Source: an uncultured Alteromonadaceae bacterium (lineage in GTDB: Bacteria > Pseudomonadota > Gammaproteobacteria > Enterobacterales > Alteromonadaceae). Taken from it: a stretch of 60,942 nucleotides of DNA. The DNA is taken from the NCBI GenBank assembly GCA_950073835.1, contig CATMRP010000007.1, forward strand, positions 1-60,942, written 5' to 3'. This document shows, piece after piece, positions 47,009 to 56,225 of this stretch (its first letter is position 1; each line of letters opens with the position of its first letter). The notes below the pieces were generated by a model that saw only the letters and a program-made list of their open reading frames with translations, made no database searches and was not told the origin of the DNA. A program made the translations under genes and the position numbers.

Positions 47009-47189
47009 CTTCCGCTAACCCATTGTGCTCTTTAAAAATCTGGATAGTTAGCGATTACATTAACCATTTGAATGCATTGAACTTGTGACTTGTAGAGTGG
47101 CAATGTAGTGTAGATAAAGGTAATTTTGTTAACACATTAGCGGAATTGCTAGGTTTATCTATTGGGTTTTGGGACCTGAAAGATGGCCT
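47009..47189 (+). promoter_or_regulatory. CRISPR leader
   Basis: 181 bases between the cas2 stop and the first repeat, AT-rich, with no reading frame. TTCCGCTAA (47010-47018) and TTAGCGGAA (47137-47145) are exact inverted copies 118 bases apart. New spacers are expected to be added at its right-hand end, and array transcription should start here. Confidence 0.8.
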
Positions 47190-49043
47190 GTCGCCCCTCA
47201 CGCAGGGGCGTGGATTGAAACGCTATCCTGATGGCAAAGATTACTGGTTCCCGAGTCGCCCCTCACGCAGGGGCGTGGATTGAAACGCGGATGATATCGA
47301 CGTACTTGCTTAGTCCTGAGGTCGCCCCTCACGCAGGGGCGTGGATTGAAACAACAACGTTCAGCATTCGATTTACGTCGGTAGGGTCGCCCCTCACGCA
47401 GGGGCGTGGATTGAAACTGATAACAAGCCTATATTTTCAGGCTCCGATATGTCGCCCCTCACGCAGGGGCGTGGATTGAAACTCCACGTTGCAGATCACT
47501 GGCAGGATGGCGGTAGTCGCCCCTCACGCAGGGGCGTGGATTGAAACCGGCGTATTGCAACCCGTATCGCCAGCCGTATTGTCGCCCCTCACGCAGGGGC
47601 GTGGATTGAAACTATTAAATGTATTACCGGTGAGCTGCGCATCGACGTCGCCCCTCACGCAGGGGCGTGGATTGAAACTTTAAAAGGTCTGCAATGGCCT
47701 GCTTTGTGGCGGTCGCCCCTCACGCAGGGGCGTGGATTGAAACCGCTTGCTCAGCAGAACCTACTGGCTGGCAATAGTCGCCCCTCACGCAGGGGCGTGG
47801 ATTGAAACCTGTGAATTAGTGTCAGAAAATGACTATGTGTAGTCGCCCCTCACGCAGGGGCGTGGATTGAAACCGGGTACTTTAATCCATTTGAATGGGA
47901 TGGCGGGTCGCCCCTCACGCAGGGGCGTGGATTGAAACACGCTATTGCCCCACTATGGCTACAAACGGCGAGTCGCCCCTCACGCAGGGGCGTGGATTGA
48001 AACAACCAATCCGGCATTTTAAGCCCTGCACCCTGGGTCGCCCCTCACGCAGGGGCGTGGATTGAAACCTGACTGAAGTCACACACATCAGTAATGCGAA
48101 CGTCGCCCCTCACGCAGGGGCGTGGATTGAAACAAAATATCGTTTACCGTGTAAACAAATAATAGTGTCGCCCCTCACGCAGGGGCGTGGATTGAAACGG
48201 ATAAGGCACGACACCGGCAACGCTTTACTTAGTCGCCCCTCACGCAGGGGCGTGGATTGAAACTCAGCCTCCGCGCATCACCCTTTATGGTCCGGCGTCG
48301 CCCCTCACGCAGGGGCGTGGATTGAAACATCCTTGGCATAGGGCGGGCGGATCCAGTTAGTGTCGCCCCTCACGCAGGGGCGTGGATTGAAACAAGCAGC
48401 GTAGCATCAGTAAAACTCACCCAGGGCGTCGCCCCTCACGCAGGGGCGTGGATTGAAACCGAACCCCAGCGCGGCGGATTTGGTGTTGCAGTGTCGCCCC
48501 TCACGCAGGGGCGTGGATTGAAACATCACTAAACGATACACTAAGGATTGACATGAGTCGCCCCTCACGCAGGGGCGTGGATTGAAACACGGTAACGACA
48601 GAAGGTACGGTGTGGGGTGATGGTCGCCCCTCACGCAGGGGCGTGGATTGAAACCCTGGCTCCGGCAGTGTCACCCGCGTACTCGAGTCGCCCCTCACGC
48701 AGGGGCGTGGATTGAAACGATACTATCTCCGCGCTTTCCCCCGAGAAATCGGTCGCCCCTCACGCAGGGGCGTGGATTGAAACCAATTTCCGGTTGCCAG
48801 GATCCAGTCGCCGGACGTCGCCCCTCACGCAGGGGCGTGGATTGAAACACTATCAGTTGAGCTGAATAACATAGGTGAATCGTCGCCCCTCACGCAGGGG
48901 CGTGGATTGAAACATTATGTCTCTGAGCAGCGGGCCAATGAGAAAAGTCGCCCCTCACGCAGGGGCGTGGATTGAAACGCCTACGTCAAGGGCAAAGCCT
49001 CCTACGACCCCGTCGCCCCTCACGCAGGGGCGTGGATTGAAAC
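47190..49043 (+). CRISPR. Type I-C CRISPR array, 29 identical 32-nt repeats
   Basis: The repeat begins GTCGCCCCTCACGC and ends GTGGATTGAAAC, with a perfect CGCCCCT/AGGGGCG stem and a CACGC loop. I located 29 copies, at 47190, 47255, 47321, 47386, 47451, 47516, 47581, 47647 and so on to 49012, and saw no base change in any. There are 28 spacers between them: mostly 33 nt, four of 34 and two of 32. I saw no duplicated spacer. A 34-nt spacer (49044-49077) and a degenerate repeat follow. Orientation: the leader and cas2 side is 5', and the decayed repeat marks the old end. Type I-C by cas genes and repeat form. The uniform repeats suggest an intact, possibly active array. Confidence 0.99.
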
Positions 49044-49077
49044 CGCACCGTCGCCTACCAGGTGGCTAAACTCCGGG

Positions 49078-49093
49078 GTCGTCCCTCAAGAAG
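49078..49093 (+). repeat. Degenerate terminal CRISPR repeat
   Basis: GTCGTCCCTCAAGAAG matches the first 16 bases of the array repeat at 13 positions and then loses all similarity. It is preceded by a normal 34-nt spacer-length segment. It reads straight into the KilA-N remnant at 49099. Confidence 0.85.
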
Positions 49094-49098
49094 AAAGT

Positions 49099-49315
49099 AT
49101 GGAGTATATTTGTATTACTGATATTGCCCGGTATAAGCATAAAGACCGCACAGGTGTGATAATCGGCAATTGGTTGCGGAATCGAAATACCATTGAATTT
49201 TTAGGTATTTGGGAGCAACTTGATAATCCTCAATTTAAAGTCATCGAATTCGATGACTTTAAAAAAGAAGCAGGTTTGAAGCGCTTTACGCCAACCCAAA
49301 AGATGGATTAACTAA
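49099..49315 (+). pseudogene. KilA-N domain protein remnant
   Basis: The first 70 codons read as the N-terminal part of a KilA-N domain (YICITDIARYKHKDRTGVII, NWLRNRNTIEFLGIWEQL, FKVIEFDDFKKEAGLKRFT). Intact relatives go on with a P-K-K-W-I sequence. Here the frame ends in PTQKMD, while the frame shifted by one base at 49295 reads PKRWIN and then stops. So the gene has a frameshift and lost its 3' half. Its 5' end is cut off or replaced by the CRISPR terminus. KilA-N proteins are common in phages and mobile islands, so it is probably a relic of one. Confidence 0.75.
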
Positions 49316-49319
49316 ATAG

Positions 49320-49681
49320 CAGTCAAGCAGAATCTGCTATTGGCTCTGTTTAATCGTTAAAATTAACGGCCTAACATTCTTTAACAGACTTCGCGCCTGG
49401 GTTATGGTGAAGACAACTAACTTATCTGATTGGCTGAAAGCAGGCTTTGTCTACGTTACCACCTCCCGTTTGGGTCCGTTCTGGGAATAACACCGTCGAT
49501 TATGCCGCCGAGTGCTCCCCTGTGGAGGTGTCTCAGCAGTACCCGGATGGGCTGGTGTGTACTACGCCAGCTTATATTCAAATTGGCACTTTTAAGGAAG
49601 AGCCCAGCCGGATAATTGGGCTTCTGTTAAAAATCTGCGCATGCATGGCACGGGGGCGAAACACGCTGTTCCGCCACTAAA
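49320..49681. other. Gene-free stretch between the KilA-N remnant and prkB
   Basis: About 360 bases. A short hairpin AGCAGAATCTGCT lies at 49326-49338. Open frames here (49404-49490 and 49447-49680) have unremarkable compositions and no recognisable motif; I take them as eroded sequence at the island edge, not genes. Confidence 0.5.
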
Positions 49682-50578
49682 TTACTGCACCCAATCCATC
49701 TGATAACCACGGCTTTTCTTGCGCTTCATCAGGTCTTCTATCAGTGGCGTCAGAATAAGCTCCATGGCCAGGCCCATCTTACCGCCCGGTACCACCAGGG
49801 TGTTGATGCGCGACATAAAGGAGCCGTCGATCATTTGCAGCAGATAAGGAAAGTCGACGTTTTTCATTTCGCGGCGGAAACGCACTACAACAAAGCTTTC
49901 ATCCTGAGTAGGTATTTCACGGGCGCTGAACGGGTTGGAGGTATCTACCGTGGGAACACGCTGAAAGTTAATATGGGTACGGGAAAACTGTGGCGTAATA
50001 TAATGGAAGTAATCGTCCAGACCACGCACAATGCTGCTCATCACCGCTTCCCGGGAATGGCCCCGGTCGGTGGTATCGCGCACAATCTTTTGGATCCACT
50101 CCAGGTTTACAATGGGCACCATGCCCACCAGTAAATCCACGTGGCGGGCTACGTCGATATCTTCGGTTTTTACGCCGCCATGTAACCCTTCGTAAAACAA
50201 CAGGTCTGTATCGTTAGGTAATTCCTGCCAGGGTGTAAAGGTACCAGGCATCTGATTAAACGGCACGGCATCGTCAAAGGTATGCAGGTACTGGCGAAAC
50301 CGGCCTGTACCATCTTCTGCATACTGGCTGAATAAAGTTTCGAGCAACGAGAAATCATTGGCTTTCGGCCCGAAGTAGCTGATGTGGCGCCCCTGCTCCT
50401 GTGCTTTTCGTATTTCTACTTCCATTTCCGGACGGGTAAAACGGTGGAAGCTATCGCCGCCAACATACGCCGCATCGATTTTCAGGTTCCGAAAAATATG
50501 CCGAATCGCATTCGTGGTGGTGGTGGTTCCGGCACCAGATGAACCGGTAATAGCGATAATGGGATGTTTTACCGACAT
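49682..50578 (-). CDS. prkB: Phosphoribulokinase-like protein
   Basis: 298 residues. The P-loop is ITGSSGAGTTTTTNAI, followed by GGDSFHRFTRPEME, TDLLFYEGLHGG (Walker B) and RKIVRDTTDRGHS-like lid sequence (QKIVRDTTDRGHSREAV). This is the PrkB/YhfH branch found in non-autotrophic gammaproteobacteria, whose in vivo substrate is not settled. A GTG at 50584 would add two residues, but the ATG at 50578 is preferred (AAGAG upstream). No RuBisCO is visible in the window. Confidence 0.92.
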   Translation of the reverse strand: MSVKHPIIAITGSSGAGTTTTTNAIRHIFRNLKIDAAYVGGDSFHRFTRPEMEVEIRKAQEQGRHISYFGPKANDFSLLETLFSQYAEDGTGRFRQYLHTFDDAVPFNQMPGTFTPWQELPNDTDLLFYEGLHGGVKTEDIDVARHVDLLVGMVPIVNLEWIQKIVRDTTDRGHSREAVMSSIVRGLDDYFHYITPQFSRTHINFQRVPTVDTSNPFSAREIPTQDESFVVVRFRREMKNVDFPYLLQMIDGSFMSRINTLVVPGGKMGLAMELILTPLIEDLMKRKKSRGYQMDWVQ

Positions 50579-50685
50579 GCGCACTCTTTTTGGCTGATGG
50601 AGATCCGAAATGTCAGACTCTTAGTTGGTCTGTGTCAGATACTCAATAAGATAATCCCTATTTATAAGCTTGTGAGCGCCAATAA

Positions 50686-51699
50686 TCAACCCTGATGCGA
50701 ATCGGTGGACTGCCCGGAAGGGAGTGATTTACCACAGTGAGGGCAGTACTGATAGGGGCTGGCATGTTGATTTTGCTGGTTATATTCCTGTGCAATGTCG
50801 ATCAATAAATTGGCCTGATCGTCGTCGAGCCCAAGGGTTTCCCGCAACTGATTCAAACGCGATAATTCATGTGGCGACAGACTGCCATCGGCGATGACTT
50901 CCATTACATGCTTACGAAAGGTATCGCGCCGCAGGCGTAATTGCTCGGATAAACGGGAGGCCAGGATACCTGCTGGTAAAGCAAATATCCCTACCCCTAA
51001 AATAGTTATCGCACCGCTGAATATCTTACCCAGTGGCGTAATGGGCGTTACGTCGCCGTAGCCGACGGTGGTCAGCGTATTGATTGCCCACCAGAGTGCG
51101 GCCGGAATGCTGCCAAAGGCTTCTGGTTGGGCGCGTTGTTCTATGTAGTACATACCGGTGGCGGCGAGTACCATCACGATAACCAAAACCGATACCGCGG
51201 CTGCCAGCACGCGTAGCTCTTTACGAATAACGGTGTACAGCAGATTAACTGAACGGGAGTAACGACCGAGTTTTATCAGCCGGGTAAGCCGTAATAAGCG
51301 TAAAATACGCAAATCAAAGGCGATGAACATGCTCAGGTAAAAGGGCAGTATCGCGGCTAGATCCACCAGTGCCATGGGCGTAAACATATAGCGTAAACGC
51401 TGCTGCCAGGATTTGCGGTATGGTGCCTGGCGATAGCTGACGGTTTGCGGAGCACTGGTGGCGCTCCATACCCGGGCTACATACTCCAGGGTAAACACCA
51501 CCACTGAAAAAATTTCAAAGGCATAGAGTTGAGGGTGCCATTGCCGGTGCAGTGATTCTACCGTTGAAGCCATTACTGCCACTGTATTGAGCAGGATAAG
51601 AACAATCAGAAACAGGTCAAATACCTGGCTAAGGTGATCGCCTTTTCGGTGAGACTCAAGAATATGATAAATACGGTTGCGAATTGGCTGGTCGTTCAT
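50686..51699 (-). CDS. Voltage-gated potassium channel-like ion transporter
   Basis: 337 residues. Six membrane segments S1-S6. The voltage-sensor helix S4 carries evenly spaced arginines (RILRLLRLTRLIKLGRYSRS), and the pore loop has the K+ filter TLTTVGYGDVTP. S6 is GAITILGVGIFALPAGILAS. The C-terminal tail has a zinc-ribbon-like CPHCGKS motif and a helical linker. It is a tetrameric inner-membrane channel. Its start is preceded by GAGGAG. It stands alone. Confidence 0.93.
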   Translation of the reverse strand: MNDQPIRNRIYHILESHRKGDHLSQVFDLFLIVLILLNTVAVMASTVESLHRQWHPQLYAFEIFSVVVFTLEYVARVWSATSAPQTVSYRQAPYRKSWQQRLRYMFTPMALVDLAAILPFYLSMFIAFDLRILRLLRLTRLIKLGRYSRSVNLLYTVIRKELRVLAAAVSVLVIVMVLAATGMYYIEQRAQPEAFGSIPAALWWAINTLTTVGYGDVTPITPLGKIFSGAITILGVGIFALPAGILASRLSEQLRLRRDTFRKHVMEVIADGSLSPHELSRLNQLRETLGLDDDQANLLIDIAQEYNQQNQHASPYQYCPHCGKSLPSGQSTDSHQG

Positions 51700-51872
51700 G
51701 GAAACTCCTCAGTACTCCTGTTTTACTCTACCCGTTAGCAATCATGTTGAGCAAGTCTGGTCAGCGAGCAGGCTTGAGCTAGCACAATTTTTTTGTTTTT
51801 AGCGTAACAGCGTAATTTTTCTGCGCGTAGGAAGACTACCTGTATAACCTTCTCACTTACAGGATCTATGAT

Positions 51873-52124
51873 ATGGAATTTTTAACGCAGCTTTTCGACA
51901 ATACTTCACCTGCCCAGTTTGCCGTTGTGGGAGCATCGGTGCTATTTGTGTGGTTTTTACCGGCCATGGTGGCAATGATGTTTAACCGCAAACAGGTCAG
52001 GTTAATTGCCCTGGCATGTATACCGGCTGGCTTTTCTCTGATCGCCTGGGGCGGCGTAATGGTATGGGCATTCACCGGTAACATGGTTAACCGGTTTAAT
52101 AAGAAGCCGGCAACCCAGGAATAA
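51873..52124 (+). CDS. Small membrane protein resembling the superinfection immunity family
   Basis: 83 residues. Two hydrophobic helices: about 16-37 (FAVVGASVLFVWFLPAMVAM) and 45-68 (LIALACIPAGFSLIAWGGVM). The pattern FLP-x-MVAMMFNRKQ...SLIAWGGVMVWAFTG recalls the superinfection-immunity (T4 Imm-like) family, whose members have FLP after helix 1 and a GW-x-x-IGW-like helix 2. The match is by eye and partial, so unknown function is the safe call. AGGA precedes the ATG. A terminator follows. Confidence 0.5.
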   Translation: MEFLTQLFDNTSPAQFAVVGASVLFVWFLPAMVAMMFNRKQVRLIALACIPAGFSLIAWGGVMVWAFTGNMVNRFNKKPATQE

Positions 52125-52150
52125 AGCCGTGTTACTGATAGTGCAGGTAG

Positions 52151-52177
52151 AAAAAAGCCGCTCAGGTGAGCGGCTTG
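52151..52177. terminator. Bidirectional intrinsic terminator
   Basis: AAGCCGCTCA, GG and TGAGCGGCTT form a 10-bp stem between the small membrane gene and convergent purD, with A and T runs at its ends. Confidence 0.8.
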
Positions 52178-52189
52178 TTATTTGCTGAC

Positions 52190-53488
52190 TTATTTGGCTA
52201 AACCAGCCTGCTCCCGCGCCATTGCCCGATAGGCAATATCATTGCGGTAGTAGACCTCTTCCCAGTCAATGGCTTTGACCAGCTGATAGGCCTGCTGTTG
52301 AGCTTCGGTAACACTGTTACCCAGCGCCGTGGCACAAAGCACGCGGCCACCGCTGGTGACTACTTTACCGTCTTTCAGGGCAGTGCCAGCATGAAAGACT
52401 TTGCCATCCAGTTTCGCGGCTTCGTCTAAGCCCGAGATCACATCGCCTTTGGCGTAATCGGCAGGATAGCCACCGGCTGCCAGCACTACACCAACGGCAG
52501 CGCGGGAGTCGAAGTCAATCTCAATACCACCTAACTCGCCATCACAGGCTTTCAGGCAGAGCGCTACCAAATCTGACTGTAAACGCAGCATTATAGGCTG
52601 GGTTTCCGGGTCGCCAAAGCGGCAGTTATACTCAATGACCTTAGGTGTGCCATCGGTCATAATCATCAGGCCGGCATATAGAAAGCCGGTATACGGATAC
52701 CCTTCTTCGGCCATGCCGTTAACGGTGGGGTAAATGACTTCGTCCATAACGCGCTGGTGAATCTCAGGCGTTACAACCGGTGCCGGTGAATAAGCGCCCA
52801 TACCACCCGTGTTAGGACCAGAATCGCCATCACCCATACGCTTGTGATCCTGGCTGGTGGCAAACGCCGACACGTTTTTGCCATCCACCATGACAATGAA
52901 AGAGGCTTCTTCACCGTCAAGGAATTCCTCGATAACCACACGGCTACCGGCTTCACCAAAGGCGTTGCCAGCCAGCATGTCTTTAATGGCGTGTTCGGCA
53001 TCTTCCAGGGTCATGGCAACAATAACACCTTTACCCGCCGCCAGGCCGTCGGCCTTCACTACGATAGGCGCGCCTTTTTCACGAACGTAAGCCAGCGCTG
53101 GCTCAATCTCGGTGAAGTTCTGGTAATCGGCGGTTGGGATGTTGTGGCGGGCCAGAAAATCCTTGGTAAAGGCCTTAGAGCCTTCCAGTTGAGCAGCGCC
53201 CTTACTTGGCCCAAAGATCTTAAGACCTTCTGCCTCAAACGCATCTACCACACCGATTACCAACGGCGCTTCCGGACCAACTATGGTCAGTCCGATAGCG
53301 TTTTCTTTGGCAAATGCCACCAATGCATCTACGTCAGTCGCTGAGATATCAACATTAGTTAAGCCCGCTTCGGTGGCTGTGCCGGCATTACCCGGTGCAA
53401 CAAATACGTCGGTTACGCCAATGGATTGTGACGCTTTCCAGGCCAGCGCGTGTTCGCGGCCACCACCGCCAATTACAAGTACCTTCAT
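52190..53488 (-). CDS. purD: Phosphoribosylamine-glycine ligase
   Basis: 432 residues. The N domain is MKVLVIGGGGREHALAWK; ATP-grasp sequences are VVKADGLAAGKGVIV and GDGDSGPNTGGMGAYSP; the metal site is VIEYNCRFGDPETQPIM. It makes GAR in the second step of purine synthesis. purH lies 1 kb upstream on the same strand with a methyltransferase gene between; in many relatives purH and purD are adjacent. Confidence 0.97.
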   Translation of the reverse strand: MKVLVIGGGGREHALAWKASQSIGVTDVFVAPGNAGTATEAGLTNVDISATDVDALVAFAKENAIGLTIVGPEAPLVIGVVDAFEAEGLKIFGPSKGAAQLEGSKAFTKDFLARHNIPTADYQNFTEIEPALAYVREKGAPIVVKADGLAAGKGVIVAMTLEDAEHAIKDMLAGNAFGEAGSRVVIEEFLDGEEASFIVMVDGKNVSAFATSQDHKRMGDGDSGPNTGGMGAYSPAPVVTPEIHQRVMDEVIYPTVNGMAEEGYPYTGFLYAGLMIMTDGTPKVIEYNCRFGDPETQPIMLRLQSDLVALCLKACDGELGGIEIDFDSRAAVGVVLAAGGYPADYAKGDVISGLDEAAKLDGKVFHAGTALKDGKVVTSGGRVLCATALGNSVTEAQQQAYQLVKAIDWEEVYYRNDIAYRAMAREQAGLAK

Positions 53489-53506
53489 TAAGAGTGTTCC
53501 GTAAAG

Positions 53507-54319
53507 TTATTCAGGTTTCATAAATTTTAGGGTCATTCGGTCACTTTCACCAATGGCCAGATAGTGAGCGCGTTTTTCGTCGCCCAGGCGCAGGCTTGGT
53601 GGCAGTGTCCAGACACCCCGTGGATGATCTGCAGTATCCATTGCGTTTGCGTTAATCTCGCTGCTTGCGACCAGTTTAAAACCGGCTTTTTCTGCCATCT
53701 CAATCACGTATGATTGTTTCATGTAGCCGGAGGATTCCATTTTATCGTCGGCGTCAGACTCCGGTAAACGGTGATCGACAACACCCAGAATGCCGCCTGG
53801 TTTCAGCGCTTTAAAAAAGGTTTCCATGGCATTTTTTACGCCACTCTTTTTGTCGGCCATATACCAGTTATGCACGTTGCGAAAGGTCAGTACGCGATCG
53901 GCACTGCCGGCTTTGGCAACATCGAGTTGCTCGAGCGGATCAAAAGCGGTTAGCTCAACTGCGTTAAACGGCCCATCACTGGCCATTTTCTCTTTAAAGT
54001 TGGCTAACAGGCGGTTGTAGTAGCTGGGTGAGTCTGCTTTCACGTTAAAGTGCGCGGCTACCAGTTTACCGTCTTCCGCCAGCAATGGCGCGAGGATGTT
54101 TGAGTACCAGCCACCGCCAGGCAGAATTTCCACCACGGTCATGTCGGGCTGAACATCAAAAAAGCGCAGGGTTTGCTGAGGGTGACGATATTCGTCACGC
54201 AGACGCTCCTGGCTCGATCGTGTATCGCTGGCTACTGCATCAGCAATGGCATCGGCATTAGCTGTAAAAGCCGGGGTTGCCAGTAAGCTGGCAAGTAATA
54301 GAACCGCAGATTTACGCAT
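53507..54319 (-). CDS. Secreted class I SAM-dependent methyltransferase-like protein
   Basis: 270 residues from the ATG at 54319, which has GAAGGGA upstream; an ATG at 54364 adds 15 residues without a signal. The product begins with a clear Sec signal (MRKSAVLLLASLLATPAFTA). The Rossmann methyltransferase motif I is VVEILPGGGWYSNILAPLLA, followed by VLTFRNVHNWYM and GGILGVVDHRLPESD. It is inserted between purH and purD. SAM is not known to be supplied to the periplasm, so an exported enzyme of this fold is odd; it may have lost methylation or bind another ligand. Confidence 0.82.
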   Translation of the reverse strand: MRKSAVLLLASLLATPAFTANADAIADAVASDTRSSQERLRDEYRHPQQTLRFFDVQPDMTVVEILPGGGWYSNILAPLLAEDGKLVAAHFNVKADSPSYYNRLLANFKEKMASDGPFNAVELTAFDPLEQLDVAKAGSADRVLTFRNVHNWYMADKKSGVKNAMETFFKALKPGGILGVVDHRLPESDADDKMESSGYMKQSYVIEMAEKAGFKLVASSEINANAMDTADHPRGVWTLPPSLRLGDEKRAHYLAIGESDRMTLKFMKPE

Positions 54320-54475
54320 TGGTATTTCCCTTCTGTCATTAACAACGTGTTGTTTATACTGCATGACTCATCAGATCGTTTAATGAGCAACAGCTTGTTG
54401 CGCTAGCCTAACACAAAATTTTTACATTCGTGATGTCAGGCCAACGCAAAAACACGTTACACAGCGTATGCTGAA

Positions 54476-56074
54476 TTAGTGACGGAAGTGACGCATGCCG
54501 GTAAACACCATGGCAATGCCGTGCTCGTCGGCCGCGGCGATAACTTCATCGTCACGCATAGAGCCACCCGGTTGGATAACGGCTTTAATGCCAGCCGCTG
54601 CGGCAGCATCAATGCCGTCGCGGAACGGGAAGAACGCGTCAGAGGCCATAACTGATCCAGCCACTTCCAGATCTTCATCGGCCGCTTTAATGCCGGCAAT
54701 CTTGGCTGAATACACACGGCTCATCTGGCCAGCGCCCACACCAATGGTCATGCTGTCTTTGCAGTAAACAATGGCGTTAGATTTAACGTACTTGGCCACT
54801 TTCCAGCAGAACATCAGGTCACGCAGTTGTGCTTCGGTGGGTTGTACTTTAGACACCACTTTCAGGTCTTCCATATCAACCATGCCAAAGTCACGTTCCT
54901 GGATCAGCAGGCCGCCGTTAACCCGTTTAAAGTCGTAACCTTCCGTGAGCTGGCCAGCCCAGTCGCCGCACACCAGCAGGCGTACATTCTTCTTGGTGGC
55001 CACAATATCAGTCGCGGCTTGCGATACTGAAGGCGCGATAATGACTTCAACAAACTGACGGTCGATAATGGCCTGTGCGGTGGTGGCATCCAGCTCCCGG
55101 TTAAACGCGATAATGCCACCAAAGGCAGACGTTGGGTCGGTTTTAAAGGCGCGGTCGTAGGCTTGCAGAATATTTTCACCCAGCGCCACACCACAAGGGT
55201 TGGCGTGCTTAACAATAACGCAGGCGGGTTGGTCGAATTCTTTAACGCACTCTAAAGCGGCGTCGGTATCGGCGATGTTATTGAACGACAGCTCTTTACC
55301 GTTTAATTGCGTAGCGGTAGCAACCGAGGCTTCCTGAATGTCGTTTTCAACATAAAAGGCGGCAGACTGGTGGCTGTTTTCGCCGTAGCGCAGATCCTGT
55401 TTTTTGCTAACCTGAATATTGTAGGTCCGCGGAAATTCACTGTGCTCGTGCTCGCAGTCTTCAGCACAGTCAGTAGAATCCAGACGGGCGCCGAAGTAAT
55501 TAGCAATCATGCCATCGTATTCGGCCGTGTGCTCAAATGCCTTGATGGCTAAATCAAAGCGGGTGTTGTACGTCAAAGACCCTTCGTTACCCTGCATTTC
55601 GCTGAGTACGCGCGGGTAATCAGCCGCATTCACTACGATAGTGACGTCTTTGTGGTTTTTCGCCGCAGCACGCACCATGGTTGGTCCGCCAATATCGATA
55701 TTCTCGATAGCGTCTTCTAAGGTGCAATCTTCTTTTGCCACCGTGGCCGCAAACGGATACAGGTTAACCGCCACTAAATCGATAGGGCCAATGTTATTTT
55801 CTGCCATCACCGCTTCGTCGGTACCACGACGGGCTAAGATGCCACCATGAATTTTAGGGTGTAAGGTTTTCACCCGGCCGTCCATAATCTCTGGGTGTCC
55901 TGTGTAGTTTGACACTTCAATAACGGGCAGCCCCTTGTCAGCGAGTAGCTTGGCGGTGCCACCTGTCGACAGCAGCTCAACGCCTGCTTCATGTAGTGCA
56001 GTCGCGAATTCAACAATGCCGGTTTTGTCTGAAACGCTTAACAGGGCTCGTTTGATAGGTTTTGGTGTTTCCAT
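54476..56074 (-). CDS. purH: Bifunctional AICAR transformylase/IMP cyclohydrolase
   Basis: 532 residues from the ATG at 56074; an upstream in-frame start at 56161 gives a non-conserved extension. The N-terminal IMP cyclohydrolase (MGS-like) reads [30 protein letters not shown]. The transformylase domain has [33 protein letters not shown] and [17 protein letters not shown]. It catalyses the last two steps to IMP. Confidence 0.97.
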   Translation of the reverse strand: METPKPIKRALLSVSDKTGIVEFATALHEAGVELLSTGGTAKLLADKGLPVIEVSNYTGHPEIMDGRVKTLHPKIHGGILARRGTDEAVMAENNIGPIDLVAVNLYPFAATVAKEDCTLEDAIENIDIGGPTMVRAAAKNHKDVTIVVNAADYPRVLSEMQGNEGSLTYNTRFDLAIKAFEHTAEYDGMIANYFGARLDSTDCAEDCEHEHSEFPRTYNIQVSKKQDLRYGENSHQSAAFYVENDIQEASVATATQLNGKELSFNNIADTDAALECVKEFDQPACVIVKHANPCGVALGENILQAYDRAFKTDPTSAFGGIIAFNRELDATTAQAIIDRQFVEVIIAPSVSQAATDIVATKKNVRLLVCGDWAGQLTEGYDFKRVNGGLLIQERDFGMVDMEDLKVVSKVQPTEAQLRDLMFCWKVAKYVKSNAIVYCKDSMTIGVGAGQMSRVYSAKIAGIKAADEDLEVAGSVMASDAFFPFRDGIDAAAAAGIKAVIQPGGSMRDDEVIAAADEHGIAMVFTGMRHFRH

Positions 56075-56180
56075 AGTGGTATTTTGCTTCGATGAGGTTA
56101 ATAACAATGGTGTGGGTGTCCGGAGTGTTTCTATTTTATCCGCCGTTGCCTCCGGAACCAAGGCTGGGCGGTTAAAACAA

Positions 56181-56203
56181 AAAGAGCACCGAAAGGTGCT
56201 CTT
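56181..56203 (-). terminator. Intrinsic terminator after fis
   Basis: AAGAGCACC, GAAA and GGTGCTCTT form a 9-bp stem with a GNRA-type loop, just past the fis stop. On the minus strand it is followed by TTTTGTTTT. Confidence 0.8.
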
Positions 56204-56225
56204 ATGTGGGCCAGGCCCGCAGGGC

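Noticed and set aside
47231-48845. Open frames inside the CRISPR array on both strands, with repeated SPLTQGRGLK or FNPRPCVRGD segments
   Set aside because: They are translations of the repeat unit; a 65-66 base period often keeps a frame open by chance.
49430-49680. Two short plus-strand frames at the island edge
   Set aside because: No ribosome site, no recognisable motif and overlapping frames; most likely eroded sequence.
49682-50578. Phosphoribulokinase as a sign of CO2 fixation
   Set aside because: The sequence is of the PrkB branch common in heterotrophs and no RuBisCO or other Calvin-cycle gene is in view.
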